Source: Sphingomicrobium aestuariivivum (GTDB taxonomy: Bacteria > Pseudomonadota > Alphaproteobacteria > Sphingomonadales > Sphingomonadaceae). From it: DNA of 64,000 bases. The translations under genes and the position numbers were made by a program. Of this stretch, positions 1 to 7,442 are shown one piece after another (position 1 is the stretch's first letter; every line of letters starts with the position of its first letter). The notes beneath the pieces were generated by a model that did not search any database, had not been told where the DNA came from, and was given only the letters and a program-made list of their open reading frames with translations. The stretch covers positions 2,056,501 through 2,120,500 of the forward strand of contig NZ_CP102629.1 in the NCBI RefSeq assembly GCF_024721585.1. Reading direction: 5' to 3'.

Positions 1-284
1 ATGGTCGAGCAGTCGATCAGGATGGCATGCTTGTCGGCATTGGGAATGACGCTGTCGGCGTAGACCGAAGCGACATGCGTGCCGGCAGGGAGCATCGTGA
101 CGATCGCATCGGCGCCGGTGACGGCCGCGACGGCATCGTCGACGGGAGTGCAGCCGTGATCACGGGCGCGGCGAAGCGCATCTTCCGAAAGGTCAAAGGC
201 CATGACCTCATGGCCCGCCTTGGCGAGGTTCGCGGCCATGCCGCCGCCCATGTTGCCGAGGCCGATGAATGCGATCTTGGCCAT
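1..284 (-). CDS. mmsB: 3-hydroxyisobutyrate dehydrogenase, N-terminal part (cut by window edge)
   Basis: The enzyme oxidises 3-hydroxyisobutyrate to methylmalonate semialdehyde with NAD+ in valine degradation. Translation from the ATG at 284 begins MAKIAFIGLGNMGGGMAANL, the Rossmann dinucleotide-binding motif GLGNMG of the beta-hydroxyacid dehydrogenase family, and ends at the window edge in DCST, the conserved substrate-binding signature of this family. A ribosome site (GGGAGTAGAGGAC) lies just upstream. About 94 of roughly 295 residues are present. It starts 13 bp after the enoyl-CoA hydratase stop, so it is the last visible gene of the valine operon. Confidence 0.93.
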   Translation of the reverse strand, partial: MAKIAFIGLGNMGGGMAANLAKAGHEVMAFDLSEDALRRARDHGCTPVDDAVAAVTGADAIVTMLPAGTHVASVYADSVIPNADKHAILIDCST

Positions 285-297
285 GTCCTCTACTCCC

Positions 298-1074
298 TTA
301 CTTTCCGGTCCAGTTGCCGGGGCGTTTCTCGACGAAGGCGGTCATGCCTTCCTTCTGGTCGGCCGTGCCAAACAGGCCGTGGAACAGGCGGCGCTCGAAA
401 TTAACGCCTTCGGCCAGCGTCATCTCGTAGGCCGCATTGACCATTTCCTTGTTCGCCATGGCGGCGAGCGGGGCCATGGAGGCGATCGTGGCGGCGGTCT
501 TCAAGGCTTCGTCCACGAGTTCGGCGGCGGGGACGACCTTGGCGACGAGGCCGGAGGAGAGCGCTTCCTCGGCACCCATCATCTCGCCGGTGAGGCACAT
601 ATGCATGGCCTTGGCCTTGCCGATGGCGTGGGTGAGGCGCTGCGAGCCGCCCATGCCCGGCGTGACGCCGAGCTTGATCTCGGGCTGGCCGAACTTGGCG
701 CCGTCACCGGCGATGATGAAGTCGGCCATCATCGCGACTTCGCAGCCGCCACCGAGCGCATAGCCGTTCACGGCAGCGATCCAGGGCTTGCGGGTCGCGG
801 TGACCTGTTCCCAGCCCTTGAAGAAGTTCGCCTTGTACATGTCGGCGAACGACTGGTCCTGCATTTCCTTGATGTCGGCGCCGGCGGCGAAGGCCTTTTC
901 CGAGCCGGTGAGGACGAGGCAGCGCTGGCTGTCATCGGCATCATAGGCGGCAAAGGCGTCAATGAGGTCGGCGAGGACCTGGCTATTGAGCGCGTTCAGT
1001 GCCTTGGGGCGGTTCAGCGTGACGAGGGTGACCGCGTCACGCTTTTCGACGAGGATGGTGTCGTAGTCGCTCAT
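298..1074 (-). CDS. Enoyl-CoA hydratase (crotonase family), probably methacrylyl-CoA hydratase
   Basis: A 258-residue cytoplasmic crotonase, the usual length for the family. It hydrates 2-enoyl-CoA; in this operon the expected substrate is methacrylyl-CoA, giving 3-hydroxyisobutyryl-CoA. The oxyanion-hole segment AAGADIKEM is at 63-71 and the two catalytic glutamates are E112 (GGGCE) and E132 (GQPE). Its ATG overlaps the stop codon of the upstream hydrolase gene by four bases (ATGA), implying translational coupling. The sequence gives the family with certainty. The precise substrate is inferred from the flanking hydrolase, acyl-CoA dehydrogenase and mmsB genes. It could also act as the general short-chain hydratase of fatty-acid oxidation. 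Confidence 0.93.
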   Translation of the reverse strand: MSDYDTILVEKRDAVTLVTLNRPKALNALNSQVLADLIDAFAAYDADDSQRCLVLTGSEKAFAAGADIKEMQDQSFADMYKANFFKGWEQVTATRKPWIAAVNGYALGGGCEVAMMADFIIAGDGAKFGQPEIKLGVTPGMGGSQRLTHAIGKAKAMHMCLTGEMMGAEEALSSGLVAKVVPAAELVDEALKTAATIASMAPLAAMANKEMVNAAYEMTLAEGVNFERRLFHGLFGTADQKEGMTAFVEKRPGNWTGK

Positions 1075-2129
1075 GCTTGCGTCTCCGGGAAGGGGGTCCA
1101 GGCCTCACCCTCGGGGAGGGGGGCGAACAGGTCGTCGACCATCGCGTCGGTCACGCCCTGCGGGGTGGCGGGGTCGAACTTGGGCTCATTGTCCTTGTCG
1201 ACGAGGAGGGCGCGTACGCCCTCGATGAAGTCGTGGGTGCGGACGACCTTCGAGGCGAGGGCATATTCGGCCTTCATCTCCTCGGCGAAATCCTCGCGCT
1301 GCGCGCCTTCGCGGACGAGGCGGAGCGAGACCTTGAGGCTCAAGGGCGACTTGGTGCCGATGGTGTCGCGCTCGGTCGCGGCCCAGTCGCTTTCGCCATT
1401 TTCGAGGCTTTCGCAGATCTGCTCGACGGTCTCGAACTGGAAATGCTTGGCGATGAGCAGGAGATTGTCCTCGATGCGCGCCTTGGGAGGGGTCGAGGAG
1501 GCGTTGCCGAGCGCGCCCTGAAGGCGGGAGGGCTGCGCGGCGATACGCTCCTTCAGATCCTCGAGGTCGCTCGTCGAGACATAATGGGTGGCAAGGCCGA
1601 GATAATGGCATTCGGCGCCGTCGAGGCGGGCGCCGGTCAGCGCCATGAACTCGCCGACATTGCCCGGAAGGCGCGACAGGTAGCGGCCGCCACCGACGTC
1701 GGGGAAAAGGCCGATGCCGGTCTCGGGCATGGCGAGGCGGGTGTTCTCGGTCGCGACGCGATAGGTGCAGGGCAGGGAGATGCCGACGCCGCCGCCCATG
1801 GTGATGCCGTCCATGATCGCGACCACCGGCTTTTCATAGGTGAAGAGCAGGTGGTTGAGGCGATATTCGGCGTGGAAGAAGGCGGCGGCTTCCCTGCCGT
1901 CTTCCTTGCCCGAGCGATAGAGCGCGACGACATCGCCGCCGGCGCAGAAGCCGCGGCCTTCGGCATGGTCGATCATGACCGCGTCGATGTCGGGATCCTG
2001 GCGCCACTGGAGCAGCGTCTCGCTCATCTTGTCGCACATGGCGTGGGTCAGCGCGTGGATCGCCTTGGGGCGATTGAGGCGAAGGCGGCCGAGGCGGCCT
2101 TCGCGCAGCACGAGGACGTCGTCGGTCAT
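1071..2129 (-). CDS. 3-hydroxyisobutyryl-CoA hydrolase
   Basis: A 352-residue crotonase-fold thioesterase of the HIBCH type, which releases 3-hydroxyisobutyrate from its CoA ester in valine degradation. The hallmark is the segment [15 protein letters not shown] at 134-148, with E136 and D144 placed as in HIBCH (known of the family), and the oxyanion segment GFCAGGDV at 60-67. It is longer than ordinary enoyl-CoA hydratases because of the C-terminal extension typical of HIBCH. It starts one base before the acyl-CoA dehydrogenase stop codon and overlaps the hydratase start, so all three are likely translated from one mRNA. Confidence 0.93.
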   Translation of the reverse strand: MTDDVLVLREGRLGRLRLNRPKAIHALTHAMCDKMSETLLQWRQDPDIDAVMIDHAEGRGFCAGGDVVALYRSGKEDGREAAAFFHAEYRLNHLLFTYEKPVVAIMDGITMGGGVGISLPCTYRVATENTRLAMPETGIGLFPDVGGGRYLSRLPGNVGEFMALTGARLDGAECHYLGLATHYVSTSDLEDLKERIAAQPSRLQGALGNASSTPPKARIEDNLLLIAKHFQFETVEQICESLENGESDWAATERDTIGTKSPLSLKVSLRLVREGAQREDFAEEMKAEYALASKVVRTHDFIEGVRALLVDKDNEPKFDPATPQGVTDAMVDDLFAPLPEGEAWTPFPETQA

Positions 2130-2130
2130 G

Positions 2131-3273
2131 CTACTGCCTCAGCATGTCGCGGCTGATGATCATGCGCATGATCTGGTTGGTGCCCTCGAGGATCGAGTGG
2201 ACGCGAAGATCGCGCCAGAAACGCTCGATCGGATAGTCCTGCAGGTAGCCGTAGCCGCCGTGAAGCTGGAGCGCGCGGTCGACGACGGCCGAGCCGGTGT
2301 CGGTGGCAAGGCGCTTGGCCATGGCGGCGAAGCGGGTCTTGTCGGGGGCGTTCTCGGTCACCTTGACGGCGGCGGCATAGAGGAGCTGGCGCGCGGCCTG
2401 CAGTTCGGTCTCCATGTCGGCGAGCATGAACTGGGTGTTCTGGAAGTCGGCGATGGCACGCCCGAACTGCGAACGCTCCTTGGTGTAGTTGACGGCCTCG
2501 TCGAGGCAGCGCTGCGCACCGCCCAGCGAACAGGCGCCGATGTTGAGGCGGCCGCCGTCGAGGCCCATCATGGCGATGCGGAAACCCTCTCCCTCGCCGC
2601 CGAGGCGGTTGGACACGGGGACGCGGACGCTGTCGAAATTGACCTGGCGGGTGGGCTGCGAATGCCAGCCGAGTTTCTTCTCGTTGGCACCGAAGGAGAC
2701 GCCGTCCCAATCCTTCTCGATGACCAGCGCGCTGATGCCCTTGGGGCCGTCCTCGCCGGTGCGGACCATGACGACATAGACCTCATTCTCGCCCGCGCCG
2801 GAGATGAAGGCCTTCGAGCCCGAGACGACATAATGGTCGCCGTCGAGGACGGCCTTGGTCTTGAGGGCAGCGGCGTCCGAGCCCGAGGAGGGTTCGGTCA
2901 GGCAGTAGCTCGCCATCCGCTCCATCGGGATGAGGTCGGGGAGATATTTGTCCTTCAACTGCTGGTCGCCGAAGCGGTCGATCATCCAGCTCGCCATATT
3001 GTGGATCGAGATGAAGGCGCTGGTCGAGGGGCAGCCATAGGCCATGGCTTCCATGATGAGCGCAGCCTCGAGACGGCCGAGGCCGATGCCACCGCTTTCC
3101 TCGGACACATAGATGGAGCCGAAGCCGAGCTCGGCGGCCTGCCGGATCACGTCCTTGGGGAAGTGATGCTCCTCGTCCCACTTGGCGGCGTGGGGCGTGA
3201 TTTCCTCGGCGGTGAATTTCTGCGCCATTTCGAAGATCTGGCGCTGATCGTCATTGAGATCGAACTGGGTCAT
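2131..3273 (-). CDS. Acyl-CoA dehydrogenase, probably isobutyryl-CoA dehydrogenase
   Basis: A 380-residue FAD-dependent acyl-CoA dehydrogenase in the normal size range. The ATG at 3273 (MTQFDLNDDQRQIFEMA) matches the usual start of the family; an in-frame ATG 36 bases upstream would add an atypical leader. Motifs include YCLTEPSSGSD (FAD and substrate contact), the CoA-binding segment RSQFGRAI, and LEGTNQIMRMI near the C terminus, where E363 is the likely catalytic base in the position used by short-chain and isobutyryl-CoA dehydrogenases. It introduces the double bond that produces methacrylyl-CoA and should pass electrons to ETF. Its place before the hydrolase, hydratase and mmsB genes supports the isobutyryl-CoA assignment, which remains an inference. 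Confidence 0.92.
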   Translation of the reverse strand: MTQFDLNDDQRQIFEMAQKFTAEEITPHAAKWDEEHHFPKDVIRQAAELGFGSIYVSEESGGIGLGRLEAALIMEAMAYGCPSTSAFISIHNMASWMIDRFGDQQLKDKYLPDLIPMERMASYCLTEPSSGSDAAALKTKAVLDGDHYVVSGSKAFISGAGENEVYVVMVRTGEDGPKGISALVIEKDWDGVSFGANEKKLGWHSQPTRQVNFDSVRVPVSNRLGGEGEGFRIAMMGLDGGRLNIGACSLGGAQRCLDEAVNYTKERSQFGRAIADFQNTQFMLADMETELQAARQLLYAAAVKVTENAPDKTRFAAMAKRLATDTGSAVVDRALQLHGGYGYLQDYPIERFWRDLRVHSILEGTNQIMRMIISRDMLRQ

Positions 3274-3315
3274 GGGAAGGCGCCCTAGCACCCCGCAAAC
3301 CGCTGGCAAAGGGGG

Positions 3316-3741
3316 TCAGGAACAGCGCTGGTAGATGGTGCGCTTCCTGCGATCGTCAGGCCAGCGCACGAGGTCGCCGCCGGCAAAGCGCAGGATCTCG
3401 CGCGCGCCGTCGGGGCCCGAGAAGCGGAAGCGGCGCGGGTCGATGATCTCGGCGAGCGTGTGCAAATTGCCGCGATAGGCAAAGCCGATGTCGGTGATCT
3501 CGATATATTCGGTCATATAGCGGTTGCCGGGGTCGCAGTCGGCGGCGCTCACGCCATAGCGCCCGGTGAAGCGGGCAAGGTCCGAACGGTCGGTGAGATC
3601 ATGCATGCCGGCGGCGGGCTCGAGGCTCGGCGCGATATCGGCGGGCTGGTCGTAGCCGATGGTCCCGCCCTCATCCTCCGAGGGCAGCTCGGTGCACGCT
3701 GCGAGCGCCAGCGCGGCAAGGAGGAAGCGCAGGTCAGGCAT
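3316..3741 (-). CDS. Small lipoprotein of unknown function (second of a tandem pair)
   Basis: A 141-residue protein beginning MPDLRFLLAALALAACTEL, a signal peptide ending in the lipobox LAAC, so it should be lipid-anchored in the envelope. The mature part has a cysteine in SAADCDP and ends TIYQRCS. The ATG at 3741 is inside the end of the upstream lipoprotein gene (8-bp overlap). The two proteins are almost the same length (141 and 142 residues) and share the layout lipobox, acidic linker, a region with one Cys, and a C-terminal R/Y-x-R-C ending, which suggests an old tandem duplication. I do not recognise the family. Its position between Rid and the acyl-CoA dehydrogenase places it in the valine operon. 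Confidence 0.75.
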   Translation of the reverse strand: MPDLRFLLAALALAACTELPSEDEGGTIGYDQPADIAPSLEPAAGMHDLTDRSDLARFTGRYGVSAADCDPGNRYMTEYIEITDIGFAYRGNLHTLAEIIDPRRFRFSGPDGAREILRFAGGDLVRWPDDRRKRTIYQRCS

Positions 3742-4162
3742 CGGGACAGCGCCGGTAACGGACAGTCTCGGCCTCGGGGCCGATGGTCGAGCGGCGCACG
3801 GTGCGCCCCTCGTCGCTGGCCGCGAAGCGTTCGCGCGCCTCGCCGTCCTGTGTGTCGAAGGTGGCGTAGATGCTGTTGCGCGACTGGGTCTCGACCGAGG
3901 CGATGGTGCCGCTGGCATCGCCGATGGCATAGCCGGTCTCGTCGATCGAAAGGGTCTCGCCTTGCGTGCAATCGGCGGGGTCGGGGGCGCCGTCGGCGGT
4001 GGCGCGGAACAGGCCGCGCGTGGCGAAGGGCATGGTGCCCTCGGGCGCCTTTTCGTCGAGTTGCGGCGCGGGCGGCGAGACGGTCGCCTGCTCCTCCTCG
4101 ACAGGTTCGGCAGCGCAGGCGCCGAGCGCAAGGAGGCCTGCGAGGGCCAAGAGCCTAATCAT
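3734..4162 (-). CDS. Small lipoprotein of unknown function (first of a tandem pair)
   Basis: A 142-residue protein starting MIRLLALAGLLALGACAAEP, with a clear lipobox LGAC, followed by a Glu/Pro-rich linker and a globular part with one Cys (PADCTQ) and the ending RYRRCPDA. The start at 4162 is chosen because it places the signal peptide at the N terminus and because it overlaps the end of the Rid gene by 8 bp; a longer in-frame leader upstream is Arg-rich and implausible. It resembles its downstream neighbour in length and architecture, so the two are probably diverged paralogues. No function can be assigned. Confidence 0.75.
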   Translation of the reverse strand: MIRLLALAGLLALGACAAEPVEEEQATVSPPAPQLDEKAPEGTMPFATRGLFRATADGAPDPADCTQGETLSIDETGYAIGDASGTIASVETQSRNSIYATFDTQDGEARERFAASDEGRTVRRSTIGPEAETVRYRRCPDA

Positions 4163-4538
4163 GTCCGAGAATTGCCTCCGCTTCGATTTCCACCCGCCAT
4201 TCCTCGCGCAAAAGCGCGGCGACGACAACCATCGTGGCAGCGGGGCGCGTCTCGCCGAAGACCTCGGCATGAACCTTGCCGATCATGTCGGCATCGGCGG
4301 GATCGGTGATGAACATGCGCGTGCGGACGACGTCGGCGGCACGGCCACCAAGTTCCTCGATCGCCTTGACCGCGATGGCGAAGCAGCGGCGCGCCTGCGC
4401 GGCGGCATTGCCGGGGGTGGAGGCGCCGTCCGCCTCGACGGGGCCGGTGCCCGCGACGAGAATGCGGTTGCCGGCGCGGACGGCGCGGCTGAAGCCGTAG
4501 AGGGCTTCATAGGGGCTGGTGCCGGACGTGCGCGTCAT
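4155..4538 (-). CDS. Rid (YjgF/YER057c) family protein lacking the RidA arginine
   Basis: A 127-residue protein of the Rid family, whose archetype RidA hydrolyses reactive enamine/imine intermediates formed by pyridoxal-phosphate enzymes. Family features include VVRTRMFITDPADAD near 71-84 and the C-terminal strand WRVEIEAEAI. In E. coli RidA the catalytic Arg105 lies in PARSCVEV; here the same place reads PAATMVVV with Ala101, so the arginine is absent while the later glutamate is kept. It is therefore more likely one of the other Rid subfamilies than a standard imine deaminase. It overlaps the deacetylase gene upstream (ATGA) and the lipoprotein gene downstream, so it belongs to the same operon. 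Confidence 0.85.
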   Translation of the reverse strand: MTRTSGTSPYEALYGFSRAVRAGNRILVAGTGPVEADGASTPGNAAAQARRCFAIAVKAIEELGGRAADVVRTRMFITDPADADMIGKVHAEVFGETRPAATMVVVAALLREEWRVEIEAEAILGHD

Positions 4539-5476
4539 CGCGCGATTCTCGCTTCGATGGTGGCGCGAAGTGCGTCCTCCTTGTTGCCGTCGAACCAGAT
4601 GGGCTCGGGCAATTCCTGTTGCCAGGCGAGTTGCTCGAACAGCGTGCCGCCGGCCCAGTCGGTGAGCGGCCAGGCGCCATAGGCGGGATCGGCATAGACG
4701 CGGTCGGGCGAGACGATGGTCCAGCCATCGGTGCGCAGCGCGGTGACGAGGTCGTCCACATGGAGCGCGGCGAGGTCGGTTTCGTGGAGGAGCATCATGT
4801 GCGGGACGGCGCGGCCATGGAGGCGGCGGGCGAGGGCATCAGCGAAATTCGCGGCGGATAGGTGATGCTCGATGTAGAGCTCGGCGAGCGCAGCGCGGTC
4901 GTAGGGGCGCCCATCTCGCTCATGTTCCCCGGCGACGCGTTCGAACAGCCAGTCGTAGCCATCGACGCTGACCCAGGCCTTGCGCAGGCCGCGCTCATGG
5001 ATGGCGCGGCGCGAGGCATCGCGCTTGGCGGCGTCGCGCGCGCCCTCGTCGAGATAGGGGTAGCGCAGCCACGGGCGGTAGCCCTTGCGGCCCTCAAGAT
5101 AGGCTTCGGCGGCATCTACGTCGGCGAGCCATGCATTGAGGTCGGTGGCCGACAGGCGGCGATGCGTCTGCGTATGGTTGGCGATGAGGTGGCCAGCCGC
5201 GACATAGGCGTCGATACGATCCTCGGCGCCTTCCTTGCCCGCCATGGCGATGCCGCCGGGGTTGAGAAAGAAAACGGCCTCGTCGACGCCCGCATTGTCG
5301 AGCGAGGCGATGAGGCGGCGGGTGCGCACGTCATGGTCGAGCCAAGGCCCGCGAGTGCGTGGGACGTCATCGAAGCTCAATGCGATCAGCTTGTCTGGGA
5401 CCGGCGAGGGCGGGGCTGCGGTGCTGCAGGCGGCCAGCTGGAACGCGAGCAGCAGGAAAAGCAAGGGGCGGATCAT
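4535..5476 (-). CDS. Lipoprotein polysaccharide deacetylase (NodB homology domain)
   Basis: A 313-residue protein with a signal peptide and lipobox LAAC (Cys17), so it is probably anchored in the outer membrane or periplasmic face. The NodB-type deacetylase motifs are in order: SFDD at 34-37 (catalytic and metal Asp), HTQTH at 101-105 (metal His101 and His105), RYPY at 138-141, and a late MLLHETD segment. Such enzymes remove N- or O-acetyl groups from glycans, e.g. peptidoglycan or chitooligosaccharides; the substrate here is unknown. It is translationally coupled to the Rid gene. A cell-envelope deacetylase inside a valine-catabolism operon is unexpected. Confidence 0.87.
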   Translation of the reverse strand: MIRPLLFLLLAFQLAACSTAAPPSPVPDKLIALSFDDVPRTRGPWLDHDVRTRRLIASLDNAGVDEAVFFLNPGGIAMAGKEGAEDRIDAYVAAGHLIANHTQTHRRLSATDLNAWLADVDAAEAYLEGRKGYRPWLRYPYLDEGARDAAKRDASRRAIHERGLRKAWVSVDGYDWLFERVAGEHERDGRPYDRAALAELYIEHHLSAANFADALARRLHGRAVPHMMLLHETDLAALHVDDLVTALRTDGWTIVSPDRVYADPAYGAWPLTDWAGGTLFEQLAWQQELPEPIWFDGNKEDALRATIEARIAR

Positions 5477-5535
5477 GGCTTCACGCTATGACCCGCCCCG
5501 TCGCTTGTCTATCGAAGTCTGGCTTCACGCCCGGC

Positions 5536-5596
5536 CCGCCGATCACCTTCGGCGATCGGCGGTGCTTTGCCGTCGGCGTGCCCCGGCACGCCTTTT
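5536..5596. other. Two adjacent perfect hairpins downstream of mmsA
   Basis: Within 40 bases of the mmsA stop there are two inverted repeats: a 9-bp stem (5536-5544 with 5554-5562, CCGCCGATC) and an 8-bp stem GGCGTGCC/GGCACGCC (5575-5592). On the plus strand the second is followed by TTTT, but no plus-strand gene ends here. On the minus strand no U-run follows. They may act as a processing, attenuation or 3'-stability element between mmsA and the rest of the valine operon. Confidence 0.4.
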
Positions 5597-5599
5597 GGC

Positions 5600-7099
5600 T
5601 CAGCCCATCGTGGGAATGACGAAGGCGTTTTCGTGATCGCCCTGCGCCGAGCCGTCGGGCCAGCGCTGGGTGACCTTCTTGGCCTTCGTCCAGAAACGGA
5701 TGCCGTCGGGGCCGTGCTGGTCGATGTCGCCGAAGCCCGAACGCTTCCAGCCGCCGAAGGTGTGGTAGCTGACGGGCACGGGGATCGGCACGTTGACGCC
5801 GACCATGCCGACATTGACGCGCGCGGCAAATTCACGCGCGGCATGGCCGTTGCGGGTGAAGATGGCGACGCCATTGCCGTACTGGTGATCGGAAGGAAGG
5901 CGCACAGCCTCTTCGAAGTTGTCGGCGCGGACCATCTGCAGGACGGGGCCGAAAATCTCTTCCTTGTAGCTTTCGAAATGCGGCTTCACATGGTCGAACA
6001 GCGTCGGGCCGACGAACCAGCCGTCGGTGCCCTGCAGTTCGAGCCCGCGGCCGTCGACGACGAGCTCGCCGCCTTCCTCGGCGCATTTGGCGATCCAGTT
6101 CTCGACCGTCTGCTTATGCTGTTCGGTGACGACCGGGCCGTAATGAGCGTCGGGATCGTTGGAGACGCCGACACGAAGGTTCTTGATCGCCGGGATCAGT
6201 TTTTCGCGCAAACGCTCGGCCGTGTCTTCGCCGACGGGGACGACGACGGGGAGCGCCATGCAGCGCTCGCCGGCCGAACCGAAGGCAGCGCCGGTGAGGT
6301 CGTTGACGACCTGGTCGAGGTCGGCGTCGGGCAGGACGATGCCGTGGTTCTTGGCGCCGCCGAAGGCCTGCACGCGCTTGCCGCGCGCGGTGCCGCCCGA
6401 ATAGATATATTCGGCGATGGCCGAGGAGCCGACGAAGCTGATGCCCTTGATGTCCTCATGCTCGATGATGGCATCGACCATTTCCTTGTCGCCATGGACG
6501 ACGTTGAGAATGCCGTCGGGAAGGCCCGCTTCGGTCATCAGTTCGGCGAGCCGAACGGGAACCGAGGGGTCTTTTTCCGAGGGCTTGAGGATGAAGGCGT
6601 TGCCCGTCGCGATGGCGGGGCCGAACATCCACATCGGGATCATGGCGGGGAAATTGAAGGGCGTGATGCCTGCGCCGATGCCGAGCGGCTGGCGCATCGA
6701 GAAGACGTCGATTCCGGGGCCCGCGCCCAACGTAAATTCGCCCTTCATGAGATGCGGGATGCCGCAGCAGAATTCGATCACGTCGAGCCCGCGCTGCACG
6801 TCGCCCTTGGCGTCGTCGACTACCTTGCCATGCTCGGACGACAGGAGTTCGGCGAGTTCCTGGTGATGCTCTTCGACGAGCGCCTTGAACTTGTAGAAGA
6901 TGCGCGCGCGCTTCTGCGGGTTCATCGCCGCCCAGGCGGGCTGGGCGGCCTTGGCGGCATCGACCGCCTGGTCGAGCGCATCGCGGCCGGCGAGGGCGAC
7001 CTCGGCCTGCTGCCTGCCTTCCGAGGGATTGTAGATGGGGTGCTTGCGGCTGCCGGCATCGACCGCCTTGCCGTTGATGTAATGCTTCACGCTACGCAT
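5600..7099 (-). CDS. mmsA: Methylmalonate-semialdehyde dehydrogenase (CoA-acylating)
   Basis: A 499-residue aldehyde dehydrogenase that converts methylmalonate semialdehyde plus CoA and NAD+ to propionyl-CoA and CO2, the last step of valine degradation in this cluster. Catalytic Cys280 is in SAGERCMAL. The segment GGAKNHGIVLPDAD replaces the glutamate-containing ELGGK motif of ordinary aldehyde dehydrogenases, which is diagnostic of the CoA-dependent MMSDH family. PFNFPAMIPMWMF is the substrate/NAD region. The ATG at 7099 has a good ribosome site (AGGAGAGAGGATC); longer in-frame starts upstream are Arg/Pro-rich and unlikely. It is the first gene of the minus-strand valine block, divergent from the subtilase gene. 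Confidence 0.95.
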   Translation of the reverse strand: MRSVKHYINGKAVDAGSRKHPIYNPSEGRQQAEVALAGRDALDQAVDAAKAAQPAWAAMNPQKRARIFYKFKALVEEHHQELAELLSSEHGKVVDDAKGDVQRGLDVIEFCCGIPHLMKGEFTLGAGPGIDVFSMRQPLGIGAGITPFNFPAMIPMWMFGPAIATGNAFILKPSEKDPSVPVRLAELMTEAGLPDGILNVVHGDKEMVDAIIEHEDIKGISFVGSSAIAEYIYSGGTARGKRVQAFGGAKNHGIVLPDADLDQVVNDLTGAAFGSAGERCMALPVVVPVGEDTAERLREKLIPAIKNLRVGVSNDPDAHYGPVVTEQHKQTVENWIAKCAEEGGELVVDGRGLELQGTDGWFVGPTLFDHVKPHFESYKEEIFGPVLQMVRADNFEEAVRLPSDHQYGNGVAIFTRNGHAAREFAARVNVGMVGVNVPIPVPVSYHTFGGWKRSGFGDIDQHGPDGIRFWTKAKKVTQRWPDGSAQGDHENAFVIPTMG

Positions 7100-7442
7100 G
7101 AATGATCCTCTCTCCTGATCCGTTGGCGCGGGTCGTAGCGAGGGACGGCGGGAAAGAAAAGCGGCGGCGGGGCGAGGCGGAGCAGAGCGGCGACCGGCCA
7201 CCCCCGAGCGCAGTTAAACAGAACTTCAATCAACAAAGTAAAACGCAATACTACTTGTGAGCGCTCACGAATGATACAGTATTTCGCAAACTTGTAGCTA
7301 TTCGGTCACAGTCGGGACTTTTCCCATTTCGGGGCGGCCTATTGTCGGCTGGCCCACTTGACCGCGACCGATATTGCTCAAAGCCTGCTGACACCGAAGT
7401 AAGCGGAGCGTGGGGCTCTGTCTGATACGGGGAGACGGACAA
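7100..7442. promoter_or_regulatory. Divergent mmsA / subtilase intergenic region
   Basis: This 343-bp non-coding spacer contains an A+T-rich stretch (about 7205-7310) unlike the surrounding GC-rich genes, as expected of a double promoter. It carries the 12-bp palindrome described separately. On the minus strand, TTTACT and TTTAAC with about 18 bp between them are a weak candidate promoter for mmsA. I find no convincing plus-strand promoter. The last 20 bases hold the GGGGAG ribosome site of the subtilase gene. Confidence 0.5.
7257..7268. promoter_or_regulatory. LacI-family-like operator palindrome
   Basis: GTGAGCGCTCAC is a perfect 12-bp palindrome with a central CG. With its flanks (TT before, GA after) it closely resembles the symmetric lac operator TTGTGAGCGCTCACAA. 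LacI/GalR family regulators typically bind such CG-centred palindromes. It lies between divergent mmsA and the subtilase gene, about 160 bp from the first and 175 bp from the second. No LacI-type gene is visible in the window. Confidence 0.45.

Noticed and set aside
5575-5596. A plus-strand intrinsic terminator (stem followed by TTTT)
   Set aside because: No plus-strand gene ends here. It is kept only as a structural hairpin near the mmsA 3' end.
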